From the NCBI GenBank assembly GCA_017551925.1, contig JAFZKA010000100.1, forward strand, positions 1 to 64,000: 64,000 nucleotides of DNA, written 5' to 3'. This stretch comes from Bacteroidaceae bacterium (GTDB lineage: Bacteria > Bacteroidota > Bacteroidia > Bacteroidales > Bacteroidaceae). The notes below the pieces were generated by a model. That model was given only the letters and a program-made list of their open reading frames with translations, had not been told where the DNA came from and made no database searches. This document shows positions 7,745-17,600 of the stretch, in pieces. The translations under genes and the position numbers were made by a program. The stretch's first letter is position 1; every line of letters begins with the position of its first letter.

Positions 7745-9169
7745 ATGAAAAGGATTAATATACTAATCGCAGCCACCGCCACAATACTGGCGGGGTGCAG
7801 CAATGCGGATATCCTCAATACTATCAATGAGGAGAAGCCGGCATTGATTACGTTTGATACATACCACTCCGCAGGAACAAAGGCCCCCATATATAATGAG
7901 ACAAGCCTCACCAAAGAAAACGGAGGTTTTGGAGTATTTGCATTCAAACACGCTGACGCAAAAACCATCAGCGACGGAAAGATAGATTTGAGTGGAGTTT
8001 CAGATGACTACGCAGTGTTTGACAACACAAAGACTTGGTATAACCCCAATTATGTTGAAACTACTTCACCATTCTTCACAAAGTACGAGTATGAGTACCC
8101 CAGATATTGGGATAAGCAGATGAACTACACGTTCTTTGCATATGCTCCTTATACACAAAAGGCTGCTACTGGAGTTAAAGGTGTTTCACTGGATAAAACA
8201 ACCGGTAAGATTACCCGTGATGACATTCACAAGATACAGGCTGCAAGCAGTGCTACAAATGTCACTATCGGAAGTGGAGATAATGCCAAAACAAGAGCGA
8301 AATACAATGTCAGCGACGCAGATGTTATAGACTATTTGCTTGCTCCTTGTGTTCCTGGACAGAAATGGCATGCGACAAACCAAACAGTTGCTGAAACCGA
8401 CCCTAAATACTATGAGAATTCAGAAATTACAGTTGGTTTCATTTTCCACCACATTCTCTCACAACTTAACGTTAGCATCAACGCTAAGAATGAAGAGAAT
8501 GATCCCGATGACAACACAAAGAACGGCCATGAGTACAAAGGCATAAAGGACATTTATGTATCAAAACTTGAAATAACAAACCTGCCTGCTCTTACAGATT
8601 TGTCAAGCAACTACATAACATGCCAGCAAAACAAGATTGATTTTGCAGCCATCTACAACACTGCAACTGAGACTCCTTTGACTTTTACGCCAGGAAATTA
8701 CAGTGAAAATCTGGAGATAGTCAAATCTATTGCCGGTGCTACAGCCACTGACCCCACCACATACTCCATTAATGGTGAGGAAGCAACAACCAAGCCGTTG
8801 TACATACTTGATGGTGGAACAACATTAGATGCTAAAGCAGCAGGAAGCACTGAAATAAACGGTTATATTGACCAGAAGTTCCAGTTCTTTGTTGCCCCCA
8901 ACAAGCCGTCAGTTTCAGGTGAGACACATAAGCATGATCTCAACATTGATTACTATATTGAATATCTGGATAACAAGGCAGAGAAATTCAGCCGCACCAT
9001 TCAATTGGATAATGCCACATTCAACTTTGATGAGATGCTTGCCAGTTACATATACAACATTAACATAACCATCAGCCTGGATCAGATATACATTACAGTT
9101 GATGATGTTCTTTGGAACAGCGGGCCCAACACACCTGCCGATGTAAATGTTAATGGCGACGAACTTTAA
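7745..9169 (+). CDS. Fimbrillin family lipoprotein 3
   Basis: This 474-residue fimbrillin-like protein has a lipoprotein leader ending ATILAGC. Motifs are GGFGVFAFKH near residue 59, YWDKQMNYTFFAYAP near 121, FIFHHILSQLNVSI near 230, KPLYILDGG near 350 and FQFFVAPNKPS near 380. The C-terminal strand YITVDDVLWNSGP ends the domain. Its match to fimbrillin 2 in motif order and in the YIL-D/T-GG and VAPN segments marks them as close paralogs. It lies 54 bp after fimbrillin 2 and 59 bp before fimbrillin 4 on the same strand, as expected for one transcript. Confidence 0.86.
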   Translation: MKRINILIAATATILAGCSNADILNTINEEKPALITFDTYHSAGTKAPIYNETSLTKENGGFGVFAFKHADAKTISDGKIDLSGVSDDYAVFDNTKTWYNPNYVETTSPFFTKYEYEYPRYWDKQMNYTFFAYAPYTQKAATGVKGVSLDKTTGKITRDDIHKIQAASSATNVTIGSGDNAKTRAKYNVSDADVIDYLLAPCVPGQKWHATNQTVAETDPKYYENSEITVGFIFHHILSQLNVSINAKNEENDPDDNTKNGHEYKGIKDIYVSKLEITNLPALTDLSSNYITCQQNKIDFAAIYNTATETPLTFTPGNYSENLEIVKSIAGATATDPTTYSINGEEATTKPLYILDGGTTLDAKAAGSTEINGYIDQKFQFFVAPNKPSVSGETHKHDLNIDYYIEYLDNKAEKFSRTIQLDNATFNFDEMLASYIYNINITISLDQIYITVDDVLWNSGPNTPADVNVNGDEL

Positions 9170-9228
9170 TGAACCCTTAAAAGTCAAATGCAACAAGGTT
9201 AAAATAAAATAAGGTGTAGAAAGCAGCA

Positions 9229-10335
9229 ATGAAAAGTTTTGTAAGACATATTTACTTTTTATTGATGACTGGACTAATATTCACCGGTTGTGAAAAGGAC
9301 AGCGTGCTCATTGAGGTGGTTCAATCAAATATGGAGAACCCCAATAACATGCTCATAAATTTCAGCAACGGCATGATTGACAACCCGGTAGGCACACGCA
9401 GCGTAGTATCCATGCTGAGTGACCACAACCAGACCATGGGCGTATGGGGTTGGCAATACACACCCGATGTTGACACCACCCGTCTGTTCAATAACCACAT
9501 TATATCATATGATGCAACTACAACAGACTGGACATACAACCCGGTAAAGTATTGGAACCGCACCAGCACTTATAAATTCTTTGCATACGCGCCGCATAAC
9601 AGTTCTGTTCAAAACGTGTCTGTAACAATTGATTCAGTAACACATAGAATCGGCATAAACGGCATTACACTTTCCGGCTGCAACAATGTTCCCGCCAACG
9701 GCACATATATTCCCGGAAACTTCAGTAATGTATCAGACACAGATTGGCTCATAGACAGAGCCGGGCAGGAATCAACTGGCATCACCAAGGGAAAAGTCAC
9801 CTTTATAATGCAGCACATACTTTCAAAAATCAACGTGAGAGTATTCCGTGATGAAAGTGTAGCCGATGATCAGGTGGTTCCCGTTGTGGTTGACAGTATT
9901 ATGATTGGCGATTTTGTTTGCCAGGGCAATTTTAGCCAGGCACTTATGCAGAACCCGCTGGTGGAGACCCAGACAGATATTGATGAAAAGATATCAGAAT
10001 GGACATTGGTTGATACACTGCCCCGCTATACCCTGAACGGTATAAAGGGAGTTACAATACCCAACCATTCAACAACATATCTTATAGAATCACTGCTCAT
10101 ACCTCAGGCCGTCCAGGGACAGACAGTACAGATCTGGTACACTGTTGGACGTGATGGAGAGCAAAAGTCACATAATTATGCAACGACCACTCTTGATACG
10201 CTGTTTGACAGGTTTGTGTCAGGAAACAGTTATGTAGTGAACATAGTACTCAACAAATCAGCAGACCTTATAAGGTTTGACAGTGGAGTAACTGAGTGGG
10301 ACAGCAAAGCAGCATACAGGATTATTGAAATTTAA
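9229..10335 (+). CDS. Fimbrillin family lipoprotein 4
   Basis: This 368-residue fimbrillin-like protein is the smallest of the set. The lipoprotein leader is MKSFVRHIYFLLMTGLIFTG followed by the lipobox Cys. Motifs are MGVWGWQYTP near residue 72, YWNRTSTYKFFAYAP near 108, FIMQHILSKINVRV near 192 and TYLIESLLIPQAV near 285, with a C-terminal strand LIRFDSGVTEWDSKAAY. Compact size and complete motif order make it a typical FimA/Mfa1-like subunit. It resembles fimbrillin 1 most in its C-terminal half (YFIESLVMPQQ compared with YLIESLLIPQA). Confidence 0.86.
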   Translation: MKSFVRHIYFLLMTGLIFTGCEKDSVLIEVVQSNMENPNNMLINFSNGMIDNPVGTRSVVSMLSDHNQTMGVWGWQYTPDVDTTRLFNNHIISYDATTTDWTYNPVKYWNRTSTYKFFAYAPHNSSVQNVSVTIDSVTHRIGINGITLSGCNNVPANGTYIPGNFSNVSDTDWLIDRAGQESTGITKGKVTFIMQHILSKINVRVFRDESVADDQVVPVVVDSIMIGDFVCQGNFSQALMQNPLVETQTDIDEKISEWTLVDTLPRYTLNGIKGVTIPNHSTTYLIESLLIPQAVQGQTVQIWYTVGRDGEQKSHNYATTTLDTLFDRFVSGNSYVVNIVLNKSADLIRFDSGVTEWDSKAAYRIIEI

Positions 10336-10370
10336 ATAGATATTTAACAATTAAAAAGGAGAGAATAATT

Positions 10371-11903
10371 ATGAGAGTTACAATCAAGACAACAGCAGCG
10401 TTGCTTATGACCGCTGCAATCATCGGATCATGTACAAATGATTCTGTAATCACTGAGGTAAGTCAGGTGAAAAAGGACTTTAATTCTGAGATTATCTTTG
10501 GAAACTTCGTTGGCAACAGCACACGTGCATCAAAGAAAAGCGTTGGAGAGCAGAACTTTGTCATTGGCGAGTCAATGGCAGTTTGGGGTATGCAGTTCAC
10601 CGGTGCCCAGGAGGACAGCCTTTTCATAAATCAGAAAGTTGATTATGAGGGCAATAGTGAATGGTCATATCAGAACAAGAAATACTGGAACGTAGGTTCA
10701 ACCTATGCATTCTACGGTTTCTTCCCCTACTCCAAGAATCTTTATACACTGGGTGACAACTTCTACATTAGCGTACCCAGTTACACCACCCCCAACGATC
10801 CTGACCAGCAGGTTGACCTTATGGTGGCTGAAAGAAAAGTCAACGTATCACCCTTCAACGTGGTTGATATGACTTTCCATCACATTCTGAGTAATGTGAA
10901 CATCTATGCCAAGATTGCAGGTAACCTTGACATGACCGGCATTAAACACATCCAGTTGAGCAACCTTGAGATCAAGGGCATCAAGAGCAGCGGTTCATAT
11001 GCTCAGAATGACTGGGACGAGATGGACCTCCCAGTAGGCGCATGGAGCAACCAGAGCGGTCTGATGTCAATAGATCCGTTCAGAATGGAGATTCACAAAA
11101 AGGCTGACACAATTCTGAATGACTACCTTATGATCCCGCAAAAGTTGTTTGACCTTGAGAACTCTGCCAATGACGCTCATATTGACGTAGTATTCAGGGT
11201 TGAATATACTGACGGTTCTGCCGCAACCTACACCAAGAACAACATCAGGTTTGCAGGTATGGTTTCAAATGCCAACAACATTATCTCAACATGGGAGCCC
11301 AACTACCGCTACAACTACACACTGTCATTCAACCCCGGTGCATCAACCGTTATCTGGGATGCCGATGGTGATGGCAGCCTTATCATTGATCCGCTCACAG
11401 GAGACACCCTTACCAAGACCAATGATACTCCCACCCCGGGCAGCATGAAGTATGATCCCGATGATCCAGACAACGTCCTGGTATTTGAGGATACCGATGG
11501 TGACGGCAAGCCAGACACATGGAACAAGTATCCTATCGCATGGGAGAACATTGATGATGATGACATGCTTGAGGCTGGTATAGACCGTGACGGTGACGGC
11601 AAGATTGACAACGTTGACGGTGACAACATTACCCAAATGGGTGGTGACAACCAGCACGATCCTACCGATGGCAATGCCAACAATCCCGGTGGCAAGGACG
11701 TTATTCTGGTATTCCATGACAGCGATGGTGACGGCGTAGCCGATGAGTGGATCCAGATCCAGAAAGATCCCACTAACGGTAAGATCTATCCTGAGAGAGA
11801 GACTCTGAACGCTACCATAGAGTTCACCGCCAAGGTAACAGACTGGAACGAGACCGAAGTTATCAACTACGAGGTTCGTCGTGAAGGTATAATTGGCGAA
11901 TAA
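10371..11903 (+). CDS. Fimbrillin family lipoprotein 5 with four inserted DxDGDG calcium-binding loops
   Basis: This 510-residue lipoprotein (leader ending AAIIGSC) is preceded by a GGAGAG ribosome-binding-like stretch about 10 nt before its ATG. The fimbrillin core is clear: MAVWGMQFTG near residue 65, YWNVGSTYAFYGFFP near 105, FHHILSNVNIYA near 168 and DYLMIPQKLF near 250. After the strand YNYTLSFNPGA the usual last strand is delayed by about 140 residues holding four acidic loops (DADGDG, DTDGDG, DRDGDG and DSDGDG, from about residues 327 to 455). The normal terminal strand IEFTAKVTDWNE then follows. Such loops bind Ca2+ in thrombospondin type-3, dockerin and EF-hand-like repeats. The insert would give this subunit a calcium-stabilised extension, perhaps at a fimbrial tip or branch (inference). 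Confidence 0.87.
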   Translation: MRVTIKTTAALLMTAAIIGSCTNDSVITEVSQVKKDFNSEIIFGNFVGNSTRASKKSVGEQNFVIGESMAVWGMQFTGAQEDSLFINQKVDYEGNSEWSYQNKKYWNVGSTYAFYGFFPYSKNLYTLGDNFYISVPSYTTPNDPDQQVDLMVAERKVNVSPFNVVDMTFHHILSNVNIYAKIAGNLDMTGIKHIQLSNLEIKGIKSSGSYAQNDWDEMDLPVGAWSNQSGLMSIDPFRMEIHKKADTILNDYLMIPQKLFDLENSANDAHIDVVFRVEYTDGSAATYTKNNIRFAGMVSNANNIISTWEPNYRYNYTLSFNPGASTVIWDADGDGSLIIDPLTGDTLTKTNDTPTPGSMKYDPDDPDNVLVFEDTDGDGKPDTWNKYPIAWENIDDDDMLEAGIDRDGDGKIDNVDGDNITQMGGDNQHDPTDGNANNPGGKDVILVFHDSDGDGVADEWIQIQKDPTNGKIYPERETLNATIEFTAKVTDWNETEVINYEVRREGIIGE

Positions 11904-11915
11904 TTTTCACATAGG

Positions 11916-11941
11916 CCTGAAGGGATTGAAACCCCTTCAGG
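11916..11941 (+). terminator. Intercistronic hairpin, possible attenuator or processing site
   Basis: A perfect 9-bp stem (CCTGAAGGG at 11916-11924 with its complement at 11933-11941) and an 8-nt loop begin 12 nt after the stop codon of fimbrillin 5. No U-run follows, so full intrinsic termination is unlikely; it may stabilise or trim the upstream message. Its position also argues that the next gene starts downstream of it. Confidence 0.55.
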
Positions 11942-11973
11942 TCACCAGGATTGGCAAAACAAACGCCTCATTT

Positions 11974-13272
11974 ATGATTAAGAAAATATTTGACATAATT
12001 AACGCAAACACAATTATCAGAAGGCCGCTCTCAAAAGTTGGCCCGCTGATGTTATTTGCTATTATCATATCTGTTTTGCCAATACTCACATCATGCAACA
12101 AGGAGCATAATGTAACAAGCATTGAAGAGGCTGACCAACTTAAAATAAAGCTAGGTTGCTCTGTTGGCACAAAGGCCGTGGTCAACAGCAAAGAGGACCT
12201 CATCAGCCAGATGAGAGCCAACGATAAAGGATTTGGAATTGTAGGATTCAAGATGGTGACAAACCCAAACGACCCCGATGACGTTGAAACAACAACACTG
12301 TTTGACAACTTTGAAGTTAAACCTGTTGACGATGCAGCATCCGCATGGGCATACAGTCCCGTCCGTTACTGGGACACCAGATCTAACGTTTTATACCAGT
12401 TCATTGGATACTGGCCAAAATTGGGTAATACTGCAAATAGCGATCAAAGCATATCAGACCCGTACGTTACCATTAATGACGACGATAAGGTTCTGACTAT
12501 CCACAATATTCCCAACTGGCAGCGTGTTGCTTTAAATGATCAAGGTGTTGCAAGTGGCAGCGGTTCTGAAATAGATTTCCTGACCTCAATCAGAGAGGGC
12601 AGTTACGCTGATTTCAATTCAGACGTAGTTGACCTGACATTCTCGCACCTGCTCTCTAAGTTCACCATCAAGGCCTACTACATTGGTCCTAAAGTTGAAG
12701 TGACACAGGAAAATCCATATGGTGTCAGGATAAAAAAGATTACGCTCAAGTCTCCCGGAGAGAATGACAAGAATGTTCTTGATGGAGTAAAAAATACCAA
12801 CAATTCTACACCTGCATCAACAGATTTCAAACGCAGCACGACTGACCTTCTTGCCACCCAGGTTACAACCGATCAGGACGTCAACGCCAACACCGTTGAC
12901 ATGGTAAACTCATACGTGTTGTTCAATGAGGAAAGTGCCAACATACAGTACAAGGATGAAATCAATGATGAGAACAACCCACACTTTACGCCCACCACAG
13001 TAGCGCAATGGCTCATGATTCCGCATGTCTGGAAAGACGTTCAGTTTGTGGTTGAGTATTCCAAAGGTTCAAGTAACGCCAGCGACACAAAGACTCAAGA
13101 GTCATCGCCCGTAACCATCGGCAAGGAATATGACGATTATGCCACACTCCCCGGCCACTCATATACTGTAACACTGTATTTTGACGTGTCAAACAGCGGG
13201 TTAAAGGTTGAATCAGTTGCAGTTGAGGAATGGACAGAGCATAATGTGACGAGAGAATTTTACAATTGGTAA
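11974..13272 (+). CDS. Fimbrillin family lipoprotein 6
   Basis: This is a 432-residue fimbrillin-like lipoprotein counted from the ATG at 11974. An in-frame ATG at 11893 overlaps the preceding gene and would add 27 residues across the hairpin, so the later start is preferred. The leader is long, MIKKIFDIINANTIIRRPLS, then a hydrophobic core ending ISVLPILTSC. Motifs are GFGIVGFKM near residue 86, YWDTRSNVLYQFIGYWP near 131 (a variant of YWD..Y.FFAYAP) and LTFSHLLSKFTIKA near 222. QWLMIPHVWKDVQFVVEY lies near 345 and the terminal strand VESVAVEEWTEHNV closes the domain. The core is complete though more divergent than fimbrillins 1-5. Confidence 0.8.
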   Translation: MIKKIFDIINANTIIRRPLSKVGPLMLFAIIISVLPILTSCNKEHNVTSIEEADQLKIKLGCSVGTKAVVNSKEDLISQMRANDKGFGIVGFKMVTNPNDPDDVETTTLFDNFEVKPVDDAASAWAYSPVRYWDTRSNVLYQFIGYWPKLGNTANSDQSISDPYVTINDDDKVLTIHNIPNWQRVALNDQGVASGSGSEIDFLTSIREGSYADFNSDVVDLTFSHLLSKFTIKAYYIGPKVEVTQENPYGVRIKKITLKSPGENDKNVLDGVKNTNNSTPASTDFKRSTTDLLATQVTTDQDVNANTVDMVNSYVLFNEESANIQYKDEINDENNPHFTPTTVAQWLMIPHVWKDVQFVVEYSKGSSNASDTKTQESSPVTIGKEYDDYATLPGHSYTVTLYFDVSNSGLKVESVAVEEWTEHNVTREFYNW

Positions 13273-13338
13273 CCGATAAATACATAGTATTTAAATTTGG
13301 AGAATTAATTTATATTAACTAAATTTGCGATTATATTT

Positions 13339-14622
13339 ATGACGGTCAGGAACAACATACGCATTGCAGCGCTCAAGTCCACTTGGATTTGGGTAACATG
13401 CATTGTACTGACACTGTTCTCATGCGTACAAGACTCAACAAATACCAGCGCAGAAAACGGTGTCACCATCTACCCTGCCATAGCAAACAGAGTAGAGACC
13501 GCCATAGTAACCCGTACCCGTCTTGACGTAGGCAACACTACTGACAAATATGATGACGCGCTGATATCTGACGGCACAGTATTAAGGGCATACGCCGTAG
13601 AAAACACAGGAGCATCCCAGCACAATTACGGAGGTTCATTCAGATACAGCAATCATTCATGGCGCTCTTCAGTGACTGTTGAGAGCGGACACGGATATAG
13701 CATCTACGCCTTTACCCCTATCACAATGCCGGGTGCCACAAACCAGGAATTCAATTTCGGGGTAACCCAAAATAGCAACAATGAGGATGTGTTCAACCTT
13801 AATTCCACAGCCCTTTCATTTACCGGTATTGACATTCTGACAACCACTGACCCCATGGTAAGCGTAGCCGTAGCAGGCAGACAGGCACTCCTTAACAGCA
13901 ACGGGCAGGAACTTGACAACCAGGGTCATGTGATTGAGAATGAAAATATTGAGATACCTGTAATCAACAAGGGCAGTTTCAACATAGGGACAGTCACCAC
14001 TGATGTTGGAAACAATGAGGTTGAGAATCACACTTACCACAAAATATGGATGGCCATGGACCACCTGTACGCCAAGGCGACCATATCATTCTGCATAGAC
14101 CAGACATATCATCAGATTCGTGACATCCGCCTTAAGCAGGCGTGGATTACGGTAAGCAACGGTTCGTTATCGGGCAATCACGTCTATTCGTTCACGAACG
14201 GACTGACGCTTGATCCAAACGCAGCATTCAGCAGCAAAGACCTGACGATAGACCTCATGACAGGTCCGACAGCAAAAGAGAACCGTGATCATGAAAAGGA
14301 TTACGCAACACTTACAGAGGAGTACAAGGAATATTCATGGTTCTGTTTCCTGCCCATATCATACGTCCCGGAATTAACCTACCCCATGGTAACGCTCCAT
14401 GTCACGTATGATGTTTATGACAGGGACGGCAATGAAGTCAGGCTTAACCAGCCGGCACAGAACACATTCCCGCTGAATGAGTTCATAAGGGATGACCTGG
14501 CCAGGATTGTCCCCAAACCGGCGGATCATTTCAAGATAAAAGTGAAGATAAAACCATCATATCTGTATCAACTGATTGATGATGATGCTGAGATAAAACT
14601 GGATATTATTAGAACGGACTAG
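13339..14622 (+). CDS. Divergent fimbrillin-like lipoprotein 7
   Basis: This 427-residue lipoprotein has a leader with the core TWIWVTCIVLTLFSC. It lacks the clear YWD...FFAYAP strand of its neighbours and has instead a segment with GHGYSIYAFTPITMPG near residue 117. The central strand is represented by IWMAMDHLYAKATISF near 235, and a late strand WFCFLPISYVPELTYPMVTL lies near 335-354. Position, leader, size and beta-rich character make it a probable distant fimbrillin or tip/minor subunit. It ends 13 bp before the first giant gene, the closest spacing in the train, which hints at coupled translation of the two. Confidence 0.68.
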   Translation: MTVRNNIRIAALKSTWIWVTCIVLTLFSCVQDSTNTSAENGVTIYPAIANRVETAIVTRTRLDVGNTTDKYDDALISDGTVLRAYAVENTGASQHNYGGSFRYSNHSWRSSVTVESGHGYSIYAFTPITMPGATNQEFNFGVTQNSNNEDVFNLNSTALSFTGIDILTTTDPMVSVAVAGRQALLNSNGQELDNQGHVIENENIEIPVINKGSFNIGTVTTDVGNNEVENHTYHKIWMAMDHLYAKATISFCIDQTYHQIRDIRLKQAWITVSNGSLSGNHVYSFTNGLTLDPNAAFSSKDLTIDLMTGPTAKENRDHEKDYATLTEEYKEYSWFCFLPISYVPELTYPMVTLHVTYDVYDRDGNEVRLNQPAQNTFPLNEFIRDDLARIVPKPADHFKIKVKIKPSYLYQLIDDDAEIKLDIIRTD

Positions 14623-14635
14623 ACAACCATATAAG

Positions 14636-17600
14636 ATGAAGATATTCAACCATATATACAAGCCGTTACCCTTCGACCTCAAGTCGTGGGGGTTGCTGCT
14701 TTTATTGACTATCGGCGCTTTTATGCACGCGCAGGCGCAGTTGGTCATAGGCGGTAATGTATATGGCGGCGGTGACAAGGGTAACGTGGGCGGCTCCACT
14801 TCAGTCCAGGTCATTTCAGGTGACATTGAGGGCAGTGTATTTGGTGGTGCACGTATGGCAAATGTAAGCGGGAACGCATCTGTTGACATTGACGGTGTAA
14901 CAGAGGGTTCATCAAACTACACCCTGATTGACCGCGTATATGGCGGAAATGACATAGCGGGAACCATTGGTACAGCCAGTGCAATACCCGCCAACCTGAA
15001 CAAGGCAACTGCCGATGAGGTTGACAACACATGGAACACATTCGTTCATATCTCTGACGGCGGCAATGACAATCAAGGCAATCCCAACAAGAAAATATAC
15101 ATCGGCCAGTTGTTCGGCGGCGGAAACGGCGAATATGATTACGACTCTCAAGAACTTGCCAACGGTGATGTAAGACACATAATTTACCGGAAATCACACG
15201 CTGTTGGTGACGCTCCGGTTGCCGAAGTGACAACTCCCGCGAATGGTGCAGGTTTTGTAGTACCTGACCTGCAAAAGACTTATGTTGACATTCAGGGCGG
15301 CTCAATTGTGTACGCTTACGGAGGTGGCAACAATGCTACTGTAACCGAGAGCACCGTTATCCGTGTTGAAAACCCCAGTTCCGTTATTAACAGCATAGTT
15401 GATGAAAGGATTCTGAATGATGAGATAAACAACACTATCTCTGCCCAAGGAGAACTGCTTACTGACGCCCGTTTCAAGAACCAGATGGGTATAAACACCG
15501 GTTTCTCCAAGCCCAACAGTGACGAATTCCAGATTGAACGTCTTTTTGGCGGCAACAATATGGCTGAAATGGCAATACGTCCCTTGTGGCATCTTCAGAG
15601 CGGTAAGGTACGCAACATTTACAGTGGCGGTAACCGCGGTATGATGTCCAGCCCTGAAGGTCTGCTGCTAGACATTCAGGAGGGCTCAACCATCATAGTT
15701 GACAATTTGTACGGCGGCTGTCGTATGGCCGATGTGCGTCCGTTGCAGTTTGACCATAACGGCGAGCATATCCTTGACGAACAAGGCCATGTTCAGGATA
15801 TGGATGTCATCCAGTTGACACATCCCGTTTACACATTCCCGGCAGGATTTGCAGCCAGAACAGTGATTCACGGCGGCGATGTTAACAACGTATATGGCGG
15901 TAACGATATTACCGGTCAGGTTTATGGAGGTAATGCCGTAGGTCTGTACACCAGCATTCGCGGAAACCTGTATGGCGGCGGAAACGGTTCATATCCCTAT
16001 ACTGACAAACCGGCCATGAAAGGTCATGACATATATGGTGATTTGTATTATGACCCGGATCAGATCCTGGCCGATGCAGGTATTACGGAATTTGATCCTA
16101 ACCTGAAATCAGTAACCGCCCTTAATGAATTCCGCCCCGATGCAGAGCAGGTATCTATACACCTGATAGGTACCGACGAGGACCACCCGACCATTATCGG
16201 CGGATCAGTTTATTGCGGCGGCAACAGCGCCACGATAAAGTCAAAGAGCATCACAGGTGACCGCAAAGTAGAACTCAAGGTCGGTTCATACGTTATTGCC
16301 GATAATGTTTTCATGGGCAACAACGGTGAAAACATGATTGACACCGACATCCTTAAGTTCTACTCAGGGAGCATTAACCCGGAAACAGGAGAACTGGTAG
16401 AAAACGGCACAGAAGGATCTGTCGATTACAGTTCCATGAACCTTTTGGATCCTGGTCAGTTCGCCACTTACATGGATGGAGCAGCCATGGATCTTATTCC
16501 TAACGTAACCTTTGACAATACCCAAAACGGGCTGGACCGTTTTGATTACGTTGACTATTCCACTTACATTGGCTCATTCTACTGGGGCGGTAACGTAGGC
16601 AGTATGACATATGCCGGCACCAACAAGATGGACATGTATGCCAAAGTTGTTGTTTATAACAAAATTGTTGGAGGCTGCAACAGCGCTTATGTAGTTGCTA
16701 CAGACTATAATGCTGAATATGATGGTGGACTGTTAGGTGCCAAAGATGAGGACAATTATACCGGTAACCGTCTGATAATGAATATTGACGGCCCCAAGAT
16801 TGAGCCCAAAAGGTGGGCCGATGACACCAAGACTGAACTCGTATGGAACACATTCAAGTGGGATGACGATACTGATAACGGATTCATTCCTATAGGCACA
16901 GACAACAGTAATGAAGACATTGACCGACGTCTGTTAGGCGGCAACATATATGGCGGATGCTACAACAGCGGCCATGTGAACGGCAACATAGTCATAAACA
17001 TCAACAATGACCTGATAAACAGGGATGAGGTCTTTGCAGAACTGGCATATGAGGATGAAGATGATCCTGAATCATACTATATTGACCCCAACGGTGAACG
17101 CAACTCTGGCGTAATACTTGATGAGCAGGCATTTGACGTAAACACCGTGGCACTGACGGTATTCGGAGCCGGTAAGGGTAAGAACACTGAGGTTTGGGGT
17201 AGCACTACCGTAAACCTTAACAGTGGCTATGCGTTCCAGATATTCGGCGGCGGCGAGGAAGGCGTGGTTGGCAAGGGTAACGTCAAACTTGACAACAACC
17301 AGGTGGTCAAGGATGAAAACGGATATCCCGTTAAAGAATATGCTTTCAACCTTGCTTACAGCACCACGGTCAACATGAGCGGCAGTACCCCATACTACCC
17401 GGGCGATGAAAATATGCCCGAAGGCCTGCCTCAGAGCGAATATCTGTACGGAGCAGGCAATGAGGGCGACGTTTGCGGTAACTCAAACGTATATCTGGGC
17501 AACGGTCTCATATATGATGCATTTGGCGGCGCCACTAATGCGAACATACTTGGCCAGTCCAGGGTTTATATCGGACGTCAGATTGACAGTGAAGGCAACA

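Noticed and set aside
11893-11973. Upstream ATG for fimbrillin 6
   Set aside because: It overlaps the previous gene and would translate through a 9-bp hairpin; the ATG at 11974 gives a more normal lipoprotein leader.
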